Positions 8,047 through 16,084 of a DNA stretch of 64,000 nt are shown piece after piece; positions within the stretch are counted from its first letter, which is position 1, and every line of letters begins with the position of its first letter. The notes under the pieces are model-generated. The model made no database searches. It was not told where the DNA came from and saw only the letters and a program-made list of their open reading frames with translations. The stretch comes from Flavobacterium pisciphilum. Its GTDB lineage: Bacteria; Bacteroidota; Bacteroidia; Flavobacteriales; Flavobacteriaceae. The position numbers and the translations under genes are program-made. The stretch is taken from assembly GCF_020905345.1 (NCBI RefSeq), contig NZ_JAJJMO010000001.1, positions 1,116,001 through 1,180,000 on the forward strand, written 5' to 3'.

Positions 8047-8760
8047 TTATATCCTAAACTTAACAATCAAAGGTTTATGATCGCTATACATTTTCCAATC
8101 TTCATAACTTCCAACTTCAACGCTTTCTAAAACTTCTATAAAATCATTAGAAGCGAAACAATAGTCAAGATGAAACGGCTTATTTTCATGTCGATACAAA
8201 AATAAAGTTGGATGCATTTCTTTTCCTTGTTCTTGATTATAGAATTTATGGTAAACACTAAATATGTTTTTCTCAGCCAATTTACTTACAACTTCAGAAT
8301 GATTTCCAACTCTTCGAGGTTTGTCCCAAATAGTATTACTATTAAAATCTCCAATTAAAATAGTTTTAGTATTCGAAAGCAATTTTCCGTAGTAATTAAT
8401 CGCTTTCCAAACCTGCGTTACATACTGTCCGTCTTTATCCTGAGGATTATTTGCCCAGATAGCAAACAAAGTAAAATCAATTTTTCCTTTAGTCACAGTA
8501 ATTGGCAATACGTTTTTAAAATCAGGATTATGACAATCAATAAGCTCAAAACGGTAATCGCTATAAGAAAAAACTCCAAGTCCTTTATTTTGGTTTGTCC
8601 CATACCAAAGCATATCTGTAGGCACTGGAACATCTTTACCAAATTTCAATCGTTCAATATTCTCACATTCAGGAATTACGAGAATATCTGGTTGATGCAC
8701 CAGTATAAACTCCGCTTTTTTTCTGAAAGCCATATTACAATTCCAAGTTATGATTTTCAT
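8047..8760 (-). CDS. Endonuclease/exonuclease/phosphatase family protein
   Basis: A 237-residue protein showing the catalytic series of this fold: TWNCN near the N-terminus, the metal-ligand PECEN (Glu near residue 32), the central GDFNSN and the terminal SDHKPL His-Asp pair. There is no signal peptide. The family contains Mg-dependent DNases such as exonuclease III and phosphodiesterases, and the exact substrate cannot be read from sequence. The gene is 7 nt after a GNAT gene on the same strand, probably one transcript with it and the genes further upstream. Confidence 0.8.
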   Translation of the reverse strand: MKIITWNCNMAFRKKAEFILVHQPDILVIPECENIERLKFGKDVPVPTDMLWYGTNQNKGLGVFSYSDYRFELIDCHNPDFKNVLPITVTKGKIDFTLFAIWANNPQDKDGQYVTQVWKAINYYGKLLSNTKTILIGDFNSNTIWDKPRRVGNHSEVVSKLAEKNIFSVYHKFYNQEQGKEMHPTLFLYRHENKPFHLDYCFASNDFIEVLESVEVGSYEDWKMYSDHKPLIVKFRI

Positions 8761-8767
8761 TTTACTA

Positions 8768-9211
8768 TTATTCTATTTCCTTATTCAGTTCAAACAAAAT
8801 ATAAGTTCCATTTTCATTATCATTTCTCGCTTTCTCGATAAAACCCATTTTCTTATAAAATTCTACTGCGCCAATATTTTTCTCCACACACTTTAGCATA
8901 ACAGGAAATGTTGTTTTTTCTAAAGCAGCTTTCAAAAGTTTTTTTCCAATTCCGTGTTTATGAAATGATTCATCAATATATAAATGGTGAATAAAATTAT
9001 CCCGCATCCAAACGGAAATAAATCCGATTACTTTTTCATTATTCAAAGCTGTCAGGATATATTCGCCTTTAGTTTCTTTATCAAAATCCAATAAATCAAA
9101 TGTTGCTGGGTTTGCCCAGACGAACGTATCTTTACGAACTTTCAAGAATAATTCACGCAAAGAATCTAAATCACTCTTTCTGAATTCGATAATCTTTATT
9201 TTGTCAATCAT
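8768..9211 (-). CDS. GNAT-family N-acetyltransferase
   Basis: A 147-residue single-domain GNAT protein. The acetyl-CoA binding motif A is visible as LYIDESFHKHGIGKKLL (residues ~77-93), followed by the motif B region FYKKMGFIEKAR typical of the family. The acceptor substrate is unknown. The short spacing to its neighbours (7 nt downstream, 11 nt upstream) suggests a small operon of otherwise unrelated accessory genes. Confidence 0.85.
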   Translation of the reverse strand: MIDKIKIIEFRKSDLDSLRELFLKVRKDTFVWANPATFDLLDFDKETKGEYILTALNNEKVIGFISVWMRDNFIHHLYIDESFHKHGIGKKLLKAALEKTTFPVMLKCVEKNIGAVEFYKKMGFIEKARNDNENGTYILFELNKEIE

Positions 9212-9222
9212 ATTCTAAATTA

Positions 9223-9639
9223 CTAATTTGGAGAATAACTCATTTTTGTCATAACACGGTCTTCAATGTTACCAACTAACTCTCCAAATTTTGCACTGGT
9301 CTGCTTTTTAATTTCTATCCATTCTTTATCCGCTCGCAATTGCTCCCAAGCTTTTTTCATTGTAGCCTCATCAGCCCACTCTAGAGTATAAACGAATTCC
9401 GTTTTCTTATCTGATTTTGATTCCCAAATAGAGCAAATTTTAAAATTATATTTTTTCATAATACGCATGGCATGCTCACGAAACCTATCATGAAACGCAT
9501 TCTTGTTATTTTCAAATATTTCATAAACACGTAACTCATAAATAATTTTCACTTTCTCATTACCTGTTTCATTTATAGCTGTTTGTGCTTTCATAGCAAA
9601 TGTTGTAAATAATAATAAAATCAGAAATTTCAGTTTCAT
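9223..9639 (-). CDS. Exported NIPSNAP-family protein
   Basis: A 138-residue protein with an N-terminal signal peptide (KFLILLLFTTFAMKAQ). The mature part begins YELRVYEI and contains HAMRIMKKYNF, IWES and a TLEWADEATMKKAW stretch, the pattern of NIPSNAP proteins, which adopt a ferredoxin-like alpha/beta barrel fold. The function in bacteria is unknown. The signal peptide implies a periplasmic location, an unusual compartment for this fold. It lies between the GNAT and DUF4256 genes on the same strand. Confidence 0.8.
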   Translation of the reverse strand: MKLKFLILLLFTTFAMKAQTAINETGNEKVKIIYELRVYEIFENNKNAFHDRFREHAMRIMKKYNFKICSIWESKSDKKTEFVYTLEWADEATMKKAWEQLRADKEWIEIKKQTSAKFGELVGNIEDRVMTKMSYSPN

Positions 9640-9650
9640 AAATAATAATT

Positions 9651-10217
9651 TTAAATCCTTAAAGACCCACGAAATCCTCTAACAGCATAATAAGAATCTG
9701 CGCCGTTGTGATACACAAAAACAGTATTATAACGAAAATCTGAAAAAAGAGCTCCTCCTAGTTTTCTTATATCTGATGGTGTTATTATCCAACTTGATGT
9801 CTTTGTGTCAAATTTCCCAAGTTGCTGTAGCTCTCGATATTCTTTTTCAGTCAAAAGCTCAACTCCCATACTAGCAGCCATATTAATAGCACTGTCTTTT
9901 GGCTTATTTTCTTTCCTTTTTTCTAGTGCTTCATGGTCATAACAAATACTTCTACGCCCTTTAGGACTTTCAGCTGAACAATCATAAAAAATATATTCAT
10001 CTGTTATCTTATCATAACCAACAACATCTGGTTCTCCTTCTGTTATTTCCATTTCATTGAGTGACCATAATTTTTCGGGATTAGCTTCTAATTTCGCTTG
10101 TACTTTCCCCCATTCAATAGCTTCATGACGACTCTTATTTTTCTCAAAACGAGTTTTCAATATCTGGAGCAGTGACGAAATTTGTTCTGGTGATAACTCT
10201 TTTTTATTATTTTTCAT
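9651..10217 (-). CDS. DUF4256 domain-containing protein
   Basis: 188 residues when started at the ATG at 10217 (MKNNKKELSPEQI). An in-frame upstream ATG at 10268 would add 17 residues but starts with unconserved sequence. The body has DVVGYDKITDEYIFYDCSAESP, SICYDHEALEKR and a C-terminal VFVYHNGADSYYAVRGFRG, features of DUF4256 proteins. Their function is unknown. No TM or signal peptide is present. It opens the minus-strand run toward the NIPSNAP gene (11-nt gap). Confidence 0.8.
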   Translation of the reverse strand: MKNNKKELSPEQISSLLQILKTRFEKNKSRHEAIEWGKVQAKLEANPEKLWSLNEMEITEGEPDVVGYDKITDEYIFYDCSAESPKGRRSICYDHEALEKRKENKPKDSAINMAASMGVELLTEKEYRELQQLGKFDTKTSSWIITPSDIRKLGGALFSDFRYNTVFVYHNGADSYYAVRGFRGSLRI

Positions 10218-10486
10218 TTTATCTGTTTTTATAAAATTACTATTAAACGGTTCTTCTAAACGACTCAATTAAACAACCTTATAAAAGAATCTATTTATTT
10301 TTAGCTAAAATAATTATTTTTTTCATTACAAATTAACATTCTAAAAGTGAATAATTAATTACAAGAATGGAGTTATGTTACAAAAGCTAAACGCAACTAT
10401 TAAATAGTAATTATTTAAAAATCAATAACTATTAAAACACACGAAATCTTTCAATCTTTAAATTTTTAAATCTTTAAATTATAATC

Positions 10487-10494
10487 TATCTTTG
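10487..10494 (+). promoter_or_regulatory. -7 box of dnaX
   Basis: TATCTTTG is a perfect TAnnTTTG element, ending 18 nt before the ATG at 10513. Because it overlaps the TTG at 10492, that upstream start is excluded and the ATG at 10513 is supported. Confidence 0.6.
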
Positions 10495-10512
10495 CTATCC
10501 AATAAACAATCT

Positions 10513-11598
10513 ATGGAACAATTTGTAGTATCGGCTCGTAAGTATCGTCCGCAGACATTTAAAGATGTTGTGGGACAAAAAGCCATTACCAACACTTTAC
10601 TAAATGCCATAGAAAGTAACCACCTTGCTTCGGCTTTATTATTTACTGGACCTCGTGGAGTTGGAAAAACTACTTGTGCACGTATTCTTGCTCGAAAAAT
10701 AAATCAGCCTGGATATGATGATCCTAATGAAGATTTTGCTTTTAACGTTTTTGAACTTGATGCTGCTTCTAACAACTCTGTAGATGATATTCGTAACTTG
10801 ATTGACCAAGTTCGAATTCCACCACAAACCGGACAATACAAAGTATATATTATTGACGAGGTGCATATGTTATCATCGGCAGCTTTTAATGCTTTCTTAA
10901 AGACATTAGAAGAACCGCCTAAGCATGCCATCTTTATATTAGCAACGACAGAGAAACATAAAATCATTCCAACGATTTTATCTCGTTGTCAAATTTTTGA
11001 TTTTAAAAGAATCACTGTAAAAGATGCCAAAGAACATTTAGCGGACGTTGCAACAAGTCAAGGTGTCGTTTATGAAGACGATGCACTACACATTATTGCT
11101 CAAAAAGCGGATGGTGCAATGCGTGATGCTTTGTCTATTTTTGACCGAGTGGTTTCCTATTGTGGTACTAATTTAACACGTCAGGCAGTTACTGAAAACC
11201 TAAACGTTTTAGATTACGAAACATACATATCTATCACCGATTTTATCCTTGAGAATAAAATTCCAGAACTATTAATGGCGTACAATGACATTCTTTCTAA
11301 AGGATTTGATGGACATCATTTTATAGCTGGTTTAGCATCACATTTTAGAGATTTATTAGTTAGTAAAACTCCTGCAACATTATCACTTCTTGAAGTTGGT
11401 GAACAAGCGCAACAAATGTATGCTGTACAATCTCAAAAAGCGAGTCAAGAATTTCTTTTAAAAGGAATTGAAATTGCCAATGATTGTGATTTAAAATACA
11501 AACTAAGTCAGAATCAGCGCCTATTGGTTGAACTTAGTTTAATGCAATTAGCCTCTATCAACTTTGATGGAGAAAAAAAAAAGTTGACCAATACATAA
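10513..11598 (+). CDS. dnaX: DNA polymerase III subunit gamma/tau, frame-0 (gamma-like) product
   Basis: DnaX is the clamp-loader ATPase of the replisome. From the ATG at 10513 this frame gives 361 residues: Walker A GPRGVGKTT (46-54), Walker B DEVH (115-118), sensor-1 ATTEKHKIIPTILSRC, then the lid and collar domains. The usual Cys4 zinc module between the P-loop and LDAASNN is absent and replaced by a short QPGYDDPNEDF loop. The frame ends LTNT-stop just after A10-G. The rest of the protein continues open in the -1 frame to 12236, so this product corresponds to a gamma-type short form unless the frame is shifted. Confidence 0.93.
   Translation: MEQFVVSARKYRPQTFKDVVGQKAITNTLLNAIESNHLASALLFTGPRGVGKTTCARILARKINQPGYDDPNEDFAFNVFELDAASNNSVDDIRNLIDQVRIPPQTGQYKVYIIDEVHMLSSAAFNAFLKTLEEPPKHAIFILATTEKHKIIPTILSRCQIFDFKRITVKDAKEHLADVATSQGVVYEDDALHIIAQKADGAMRDALSIFDRVVSYCGTNLTRQAVTENLNVLDYETYISITDFILENKIPELLMAYNDILSKGFDGHHFIAGLASHFRDLLVSKTPATLSLLEVGEQAQQMYAVQSQKASQEFLLKGIEIANDCDLKYKLSQNQRLLVELSLMQLASINFDGEKKKLTNT
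11573..11583 (+). promoter_or_regulatory. A10-G slippery site in dnaX (A AAA AAG)
   Basis: Ten A residues at 11573-11582 are followed by G. In frame 0 the codons are GAA AAA AAA AAG, so A AAA AAG at 11577-11583 is in the right register for -1 slippage, the same heptamer used by E. coli dnaX. A GGAG lies 4 nt upstream. No strong downstream stem is seen. Polymerase slippage on the A-run could also yield the second frame. Confidence 0.7.
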
Positions 11599-12236
11599 TA
11601 CCGCCTACTTATTATAGAAATCCTACTTTCTCTATCACAGAAGTTAAAGCTCCTGCTGAAAAGAAAGAAGATACTATTGCCCCTACAGCAACTCCTAATA
11701 CTGCTTCAGAACCAGTAAAACCTGAGGCTCTAGTAACTGAGGCAAAACCAGTAATTCCTAATACAGTAAAACCGGGGATTTCTGCATTTTCATTATCTAG
11801 TATTCGTGCCAAAAAAGCTTTAGAAGAAAGCAGTAAATCTTATGTAAAACCTACAACGCATTTACCTACTGAAGATTTTACTGAAACTGAAATGTTACTA
11901 CAGTGGAATAAATACGCACAACGCTTAGGTGAGAAAGGATTCAAGATAATGGAATCTATATTACTTATAAACGACCCTGTTTTAAATGGAACTGCCATCA
12001 CTATCGAATTACCAAATGAAGGTTCTAAACTAGATTTTGAAAAAGAACTTAATGGTTTATTAGGGCATTTAAAAGGGCATTTACACAATCATGATATTAC
12101 AATTGAAGTAATTGTAAATGAGGCTATCGAAAGTAAAAGAAGCTTAAACGACCAAGATCGTTACAACCGTTTATTAGAAATAAATCCAAACATTGAACTT
12201 TTAAGAACAACATTTGGATTAGATTTACATACTTAA
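11583..12236 (+). CDS. dnaX: DnaX C-terminal (tau) region in the -1 frame
   Basis: An uninterrupted 218-codon frame follows the A-run in the -1 register, beginning VDQYIIPPTYYRNPTF. It has a Pro/Ala/Thr/Lys-rich linker, an SSIRAKKALEE motif and a folded C-terminal domain (TEMLLQWNKYAQRL ... LLRTTFGLDLHT) as expected for flavobacterial DnaX tails. It has no start codon or promoter of its own near 11583. A -1 shift at 11577-11583 would join it to the upstream frame for a protein of about 575 residues. It stops 2 bp before the convergent oxidoreductase gene. Confidence 0.85.
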   Translation, partial: VDQYIIPPTYYRNPTFSITEVKAPAEKKEDTIAPTATPNTASEPVKPEALVTEAKPVIPNTVKPGISAFSLSSIRAKKALEESSKSYVKPTTHLPTEDFTETEMLLQWNKYAQRLGEKGFKIMESILLINDPVLNGTAITIELPNEGSKLDFEKELNGLLGHLKGHLHNHDITIEVIVNEAIESKRSLNDQDRYNRLLEINPNIELLRTTFGLDLHT

Positions 12237-12238
12237 GC

Positions 12239-12817
12239 CTACTTATTTTTTAATCCAAAATTATAAACTTTCGTCAGCCATTTTTCTCTTTGGTCGCTCT
12301 TAGCTGTTTTAATAACACCAATATAACTGACTTTTACTGGCTTTACACCACAAAATTCCAAAGTTGACTTACGCAATTGATTAACACTTGGTCTTCCAAA
12401 AAACAATCTATAATACCAACCTGGTTGATCTAAAGTGGTAATAATATGAGCTGTTTTACCCTTTAGTAGTTTATCCCAAAAAATTGAATTTTCACGATAT
12501 TGAAATGCCATTCCTGGCAAAAAAAGACGATCTAAAAATCCTTTGGTAATTGCGGGTAAACCTCCCCACCAAACGGGATGAATCCAAACCAAATGGTCTG
12601 CTCTTTTTATTTTTTCCCAAGATTCTAATAAATCTGGTTCTAATTCAGTTCTTTTTTGGTAACCAAATTGCAAATTAGGATTGAACTTTAAATCGGCTAT
12701 TGTAATTGTCTCTACTTTTGCATTTGTTGCTAAAGCTCCTTTTTTATAAGCTTCTGCTAAAGCAAAATTAAAACTTGCGGGGTTAGGGTGTCCGTTGATT
12801 ATGAGAATCTTTTTCAT
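12239..12817 (-). CDS. NAD(P)H-dependent oxidoreductase, flavodoxin-like fold
   Basis: A 192-residue flavodoxin-fold enzyme of the NQO/KefF/MdaB type, expected to bind FMN or FAD and reduce quinones with NAD(P)H. The N-terminus gives the flavin phosphate loop INGHPNPASFN (residues ~7-17). The middle shows the conserved WIHPVWWGGLPAITKGFLDR and a GKTAHIITTLDQPGWYY segment. There is no signal peptide. It lies 6 nt after a saccharopine dehydrogenase-like gene and is probably co-transcribed with it. Confidence 0.88.
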   Translation of the reverse strand: MKKILIINGHPNPASFNFALAEAYKKGALATNAKVETITIADLKFNPNLQFGYQKRTELEPDLLESWEKIKRADHLVWIHPVWWGGLPAITKGFLDRLFLPGMAFQYRENSIFWDKLLKGKTAHIITTLDQPGWYYRLFFGRPSVNQLRKSTLEFCGVKPVKVSYIGVIKTAKSDQREKWLTKVYNFGLKNK

Positions 12818-12823
12818 GTTTAA

Positions 12824-13852
12824 TTAGCTTATTTTTAGATTAATTGTGCTATAACTATTTAATGCTTCATAAACTTCTTTTGAAGAATGCATTTGATGGC
12901 TAAAATAAATTCCACTTGCCAAGGTATCATCCAACATCTTTTCAATATGTAAAACTGTAGAAAATGCTGTCAATTCAGCTTGGCCTTTACTACTTTGCAG
13001 ACTAATTTTTTTTGTTTTATTCTGAGTTTTAATAACGATTTCAAAAACAGCTTGATCTCCATTTCCACTTCCTCCAAACAATAACTTTCTTTCTCTTAAA
13101 AACATGATATTAAAAATCTTTAGCGACTGAAAATACCCCATTAAACTAGTAACAAATTTAGAATTATAGGTCATTTTAACCGAAACAGTTGGTATCTTTT
13201 CTATCTGATTTAAAATAAACAACTCTGGAACATCAAGGTTATAAACTTGACGTTTTCCTATTCCGAATGAGAAATCAAATTTTTCAGAATTTAGAAAATG
13301 CTTGGCATTTTGTGGTTTGTTATTTTTATAGACGATAAATGGCTTACACACATTTTCTGCCAAAAAATCAGCTGAGCTTTTCCCTGCCAGATCTTTTATA
13401 GAATAATAAATGAAAAGATTTGCTTCTTGAATTTTATGCTTATCTGGTTCAGCAAAATCCATCAAACTCCCTACAATTCCTCCCATCCAACCTGAACCAA
13501 AAACAATATGACTCTTTACATTTTTCTCATTTGCCTTAGCTAAATCATAAGCAGCCGTTAAATCTGGGGTAGGTTTTGTAATATCAATATAATCTATCTT
13601 GTTTTGTATTGCAAATTGTAAAACTTCATTATTACTATCTTTTGTGCACAATACAATTAGATCAATTTTATTATGTTTGATACTATCAAAAGTTTGTGGA
13701 TTAGTAACATCAATAACCAAATCATTGGCAGTATTCCCTAATTGGCGACTACCAACAAACAAATTATAGTTAGGGTTTCTTCCTTGAAATATGCGCAGTA
13801 TAACCTTACCTACTAATCCTGTCCCTCCGATTACTAAAATATTTTTTCTCAT
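12824..13852 (-). CDS. Saccharopine dehydrogenase-family NAD(P)-binding protein
   Basis: A 342-residue protein starting with a Rossmann nucleotide motif, GGTGLVGKVIL (residues ~9-19), followed by a VDVTN-type second strand (DLVIDVTNPQ) and an HIVFGSGWMGGI region. This is the layout of the saccharopine dehydrogenase/homospermidine synthase-like NAD(P)-binding superfamily. No lysine pathway genes are nearby, so the substrate is open. The adjacent flavodoxin-fold oxidoreductase and a divergent-type regulator upstream suggest a stress or redox setting (inference). Confidence 0.75.
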   Translation of the reverse strand: MRKNILVIGGTGLVGKVILRIFQGRNPNYNLFVGSRQLGNTANDLVIDVTNPQTFDSIKHNKIDLIVLCTKDSNNEVLQFAIQNKIDYIDITKPTPDLTAAYDLAKANEKNVKSHIVFGSGWMGGIVGSLMDFAEPDKHKIQEANLFIYYSIKDLAGKSSADFLAENVCKPFIVYKNNKPQNAKHFLNSEKFDFSFGIGKRQVYNLDVPELFILNQIEKIPTVSVKMTYNSKFVTSLMGYFQSLKIFNIMFLRERKLLFGGSGNGDQAVFEIVIKTQNKTKKISLQSSKGQAELTAFSTVLHIEKMLDDTLASGIYFSHQMHSSKEVYEALNSYSTINLKIS

Positions 13853-13914
13853 TATTATATATTGTTTTTAGCAAATATAACAACGAGATATCCCTCAGGA
13901 ACTAGACAAATGTC

Positions 13915-14475
13915 CTATAAAATGGCTTTTCGAATACGGCTTAGATGCCTTGGAGTAACTCCTAGAAAAGAAGCTAAATATTGCAACGGAATTAGCTGAA
14001 TATAGTTGGGGTGATTTTTAAAAAGTGTTTCATAACGTTCTTTACCTGTAAATTTCTGAAAAGATAAAATTCGTTGTTCTAAATTAATATATTGTAGTTC
14101 TGCTAATACTCGCCCTACTTTTTGCCAATAAATATTGTTTTCATATAGACTCTCAATACTAGCATGGCTTATTACTTCGAGTTCTGTATCAAATAATGCT
14201 TGAATATTTTCTTGAGTCGGTTTTTGAGTAATAAAGCTAGCAAAAGCGGCCATAAATTCATCCTCAAATGTAATGCAGTTTGTAATTTCCTCTCCTTCAT
14301 TGTTGATATAAAATGAGCGTAAGGCACCCGATTTTATCAAAACAATTTCTTTGGATATTTGTGTCTCCTGAATTAAAAAATCTCCCTTTCTTAGTTTCTT
14401 TTTGGTGATTAAACTATCCAGTTTATCTAATTCATCTAGAGGCAAAATCTGAAGAGATTGGAATATTGATTTCAT
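13915..14475 (-). CDS. Crp/Fnr-family transcriptional regulator
   Basis: A 186-residue protein with an N-terminal cyclic nucleotide-binding-like beta-barrel (RKGDFLIQETQISKEIVLIKSGAL, residues ~29-52) and a short C-terminal helix-turn-helix (IPLQYLASFLGVTPRHLSRIR). It lacks the cysteines of an Fnr iron-sulfur cluster and the RxS phosphate-binding motif of true Crp, as is usual for the numerous Bacteroidota members. It sits 62 bp upstream of the saccharopine dehydrogenase-like gene on the same strand and may regulate that pair. Confidence 0.85.
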   Translation of the reverse strand: MKSIFQSLQILPLDELDKLDSLITKKKLRKGDFLIQETQISKEIVLIKSGALRSFYINNEGEEITNCITFEDEFMAAFASFITQKPTQENIQALFDTELEVISHASIESLYENNIYWQKVGRVLAELQYINLEQRILSFQKFTGKERYETLFKNHPNYIQLIPLQYLASFLGVTPRHLSRIRKAIL

Positions 14476-14518
14476 TGTATTTTATTATAAATAAAGCCCA
14501 CATTACAAGAGATCTATC

Positions 14519-15115
14519 TTAAGAATCAATTGCTTTTTCGGCAGAATTAAAAATTTTCTCTATTCTTTTATCTGGAATTAACCATAAGAAAGCCACTATC
14601 AAATAGCAAGCACCTGAAATCCATTCAGTATAAAAAGAAGAAACTATTCCTATAAAGTATAAAACTATTGACACTTTCCCTTTCAAATCTTTTCCTAATG
14701 CTTTGGTTAAAGCTGAGTCTTTCCCTTCGTTTAAGGTAATATACTTTTGAAGTATATTATAGGCAATTGCACAAAGCATTAAAATAATTCCATATAATGC
14801 CAGTGAAGCTTTTGCAAAATTATGCTCTCCCATCCATCCTGTTGAAACTGGAATAAGCGATAACCAAAAAAGCAAATGCAAATTAGCCCAAAGAATTTTC
14901 CCATTTACTTTTGACAATCCATGTAATAAATAATGGTGGTTGTTCCAGTAAATCCCAACGTAAATAAAACTTAATATATAACTTAAAAACTTAGGGATTA
15001 GAGGAATTAAGTCTCTAAAACTTTCTTTCTCCGGAACTTTTATTTCAAGAATCATTATGGTAATTATAATTGCCAAAACGCCATCACTGAATGCCTCTAA
15101 TCTCGTTTTATTCAT
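14519..15115 (-). CDS. TMEM175-family (DUF1211) potassium channel-like membrane protein
   Basis: A 198-residue membrane protein with about six TM segments. The first helix has the family hallmark RLEAFSDGVLAIIITIMILE (FSDGVxAI), which in bacterial TMEM175 proteins lines a K+ pore. The bacterial forms are single six-TM units that assemble as tetramers. A conserved WNNHHYLLHGL follows helix 2, and the short charged tail ends SAEKAIDS. The gene lies between the Crp-like regulator and the exopolyphosphatase. Confidence 0.87.
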   Translation of the reverse strand: MNKTRLEAFSDGVLAIIITIMILEIKVPEKESFRDLIPLIPKFLSYILSFIYVGIYWNNHHYLLHGLSKVNGKILWANLHLLFWLSLIPVSTGWMGEHNFAKASLALYGIILMLCAIAYNILQKYITLNEGKDSALTKALGKDLKGKVSIVLYFIGIVSSFYTEWISGACYLIVAFLWLIPDKRIEKIFNSAEKAIDS

Positions 15116-15137
15116 AAATTATTTAGTTTTAAGTTTA

Positions 15138-16028
15138 TTATATCTTTCCATAATACATTGCTTTCACAATACCATCAGAAAGACCTATTTTGGGAACATA
15201 AATTTGTCGTGCTCCACTCCATTTCATTGCATTAAGATAAATTCTCGTTGCTGGAATAATAACATCGGCACGATCGGGATTAAGTCCTAATTCAGCAATT
15301 CTCTGATCGTATGTTAGAGAATTTAAAAAAGCGTATTGTGAGTTCACATAAATGTATGACAATGGCTTTTCCTGTTGCTTACCCGACATTTTAAACAATT
15401 TATTAATGTTTCCTCCTGATCCTATAAGCGTTACTTCTTCGTATTCTTCTGTATTTGTTTTAATCCATTTTTCAATTTCATCCCATACAACATCGCAAAC
15501 CATACCATTTAACAATCGTACTGTTCCTGCTTTGAATGACCTTGAAGTAACCATTTTTCCATTAGAGAATAGAGTAAATTCAGTACTTCCACCACCAACA
15601 TCTACGAAAAGATACGTCTGATCTGTTTTTAATAAATGATGTAAATCTGTTGAAGCAATGATAGCAGCTTCTTTTTTACCATCAATGATTTCAATTTTTA
15701 TATCTGCTTTCTTCTTAATCAACGCTACTACTTCCTTACCGTTATAAGCTTCTCTCATTGCCGAAGTAGCAAATGCCATATAACGCTCTACTTTATGTAC
15801 TTTCATCAAAAGATTAAATGCTTTCATTGCATCACACATTCTTTCGATATTTTCTTCAGATATTTCACCAACTGTAAAGGCATCCTGACCTAAACGAATT
15901 GGCACACGTACTAGGGAACTTTTATTAAATTGAGGTTCCTTACCCTCTTGTTCTACAACATTGGAAATTAACAATCGCATGGCATTTGATCCAATATCGA
16001 TTGCTCCATATTTTTTTATTTTAATCAT
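15138..16028 (-). CDS. Ppx/GppA-family exopolyphosphatase
   Basis: A 296-residue protein with the ASKHA phosphatase fold: phosphate-1 motif GAIDIGSNAMRLLI near the N-terminus, FVDVGGGSTEFTLF (residues ~140-153) and LIGSGGNINKL. It is a short form, holding the two ASKHA halves without the C-terminal HD-like domain of E. coli Ppx. It would hydrolyse terminal phosphates of polyphosphate or pppGpp. It lies 56 bp downstream of ppk1 on the same strand, so synthesis and breakdown of polyphosphate are encoded together. Confidence 0.9.
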   Translation of the reverse strand: MIKIKKYGAIDIGSNAMRLLISNVVEQEGKEPQFNKSSLVRVPIRLGQDAFTVGEISEENIERMCDAMKAFNLLMKVHKVERYMAFATSAMREAYNGKEVVALIKKKADIKIEIIDGKKEAAIIASTDLHHLLKTDQTYLFVDVGGGSTEFTLFSNGKMVTSRSFKAGTVRLLNGMVCDVVWDEIEKWIKTNTEEYEEVTLIGSGGNINKLFKMSGKQQEKPLSYIYVNSQYAFLNSLTYDQRIAELGLNPDRADVIIPATRIYLNAMKWSGARQIYVPKIGLSDGIVKAMYYGKI

Positions 16029-16084
16029 TCTCGCTTATGATTTGAAATTAAGTCTCTTGATATAAAAGGCCATTCATGTATGCT

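Noticed and set aside
10492..10512. TTG start for dnaX
   Set aside because: It overlaps the -7 box TATCTTTG and adds residues not seen in the family; the ATG at 10513 fits.
11892..12236. Independent 114-residue gene downstream of dnaX
   Set aside because: It is the end of the same open -1 frame that starts at 11583 and encodes the DnaX tail.
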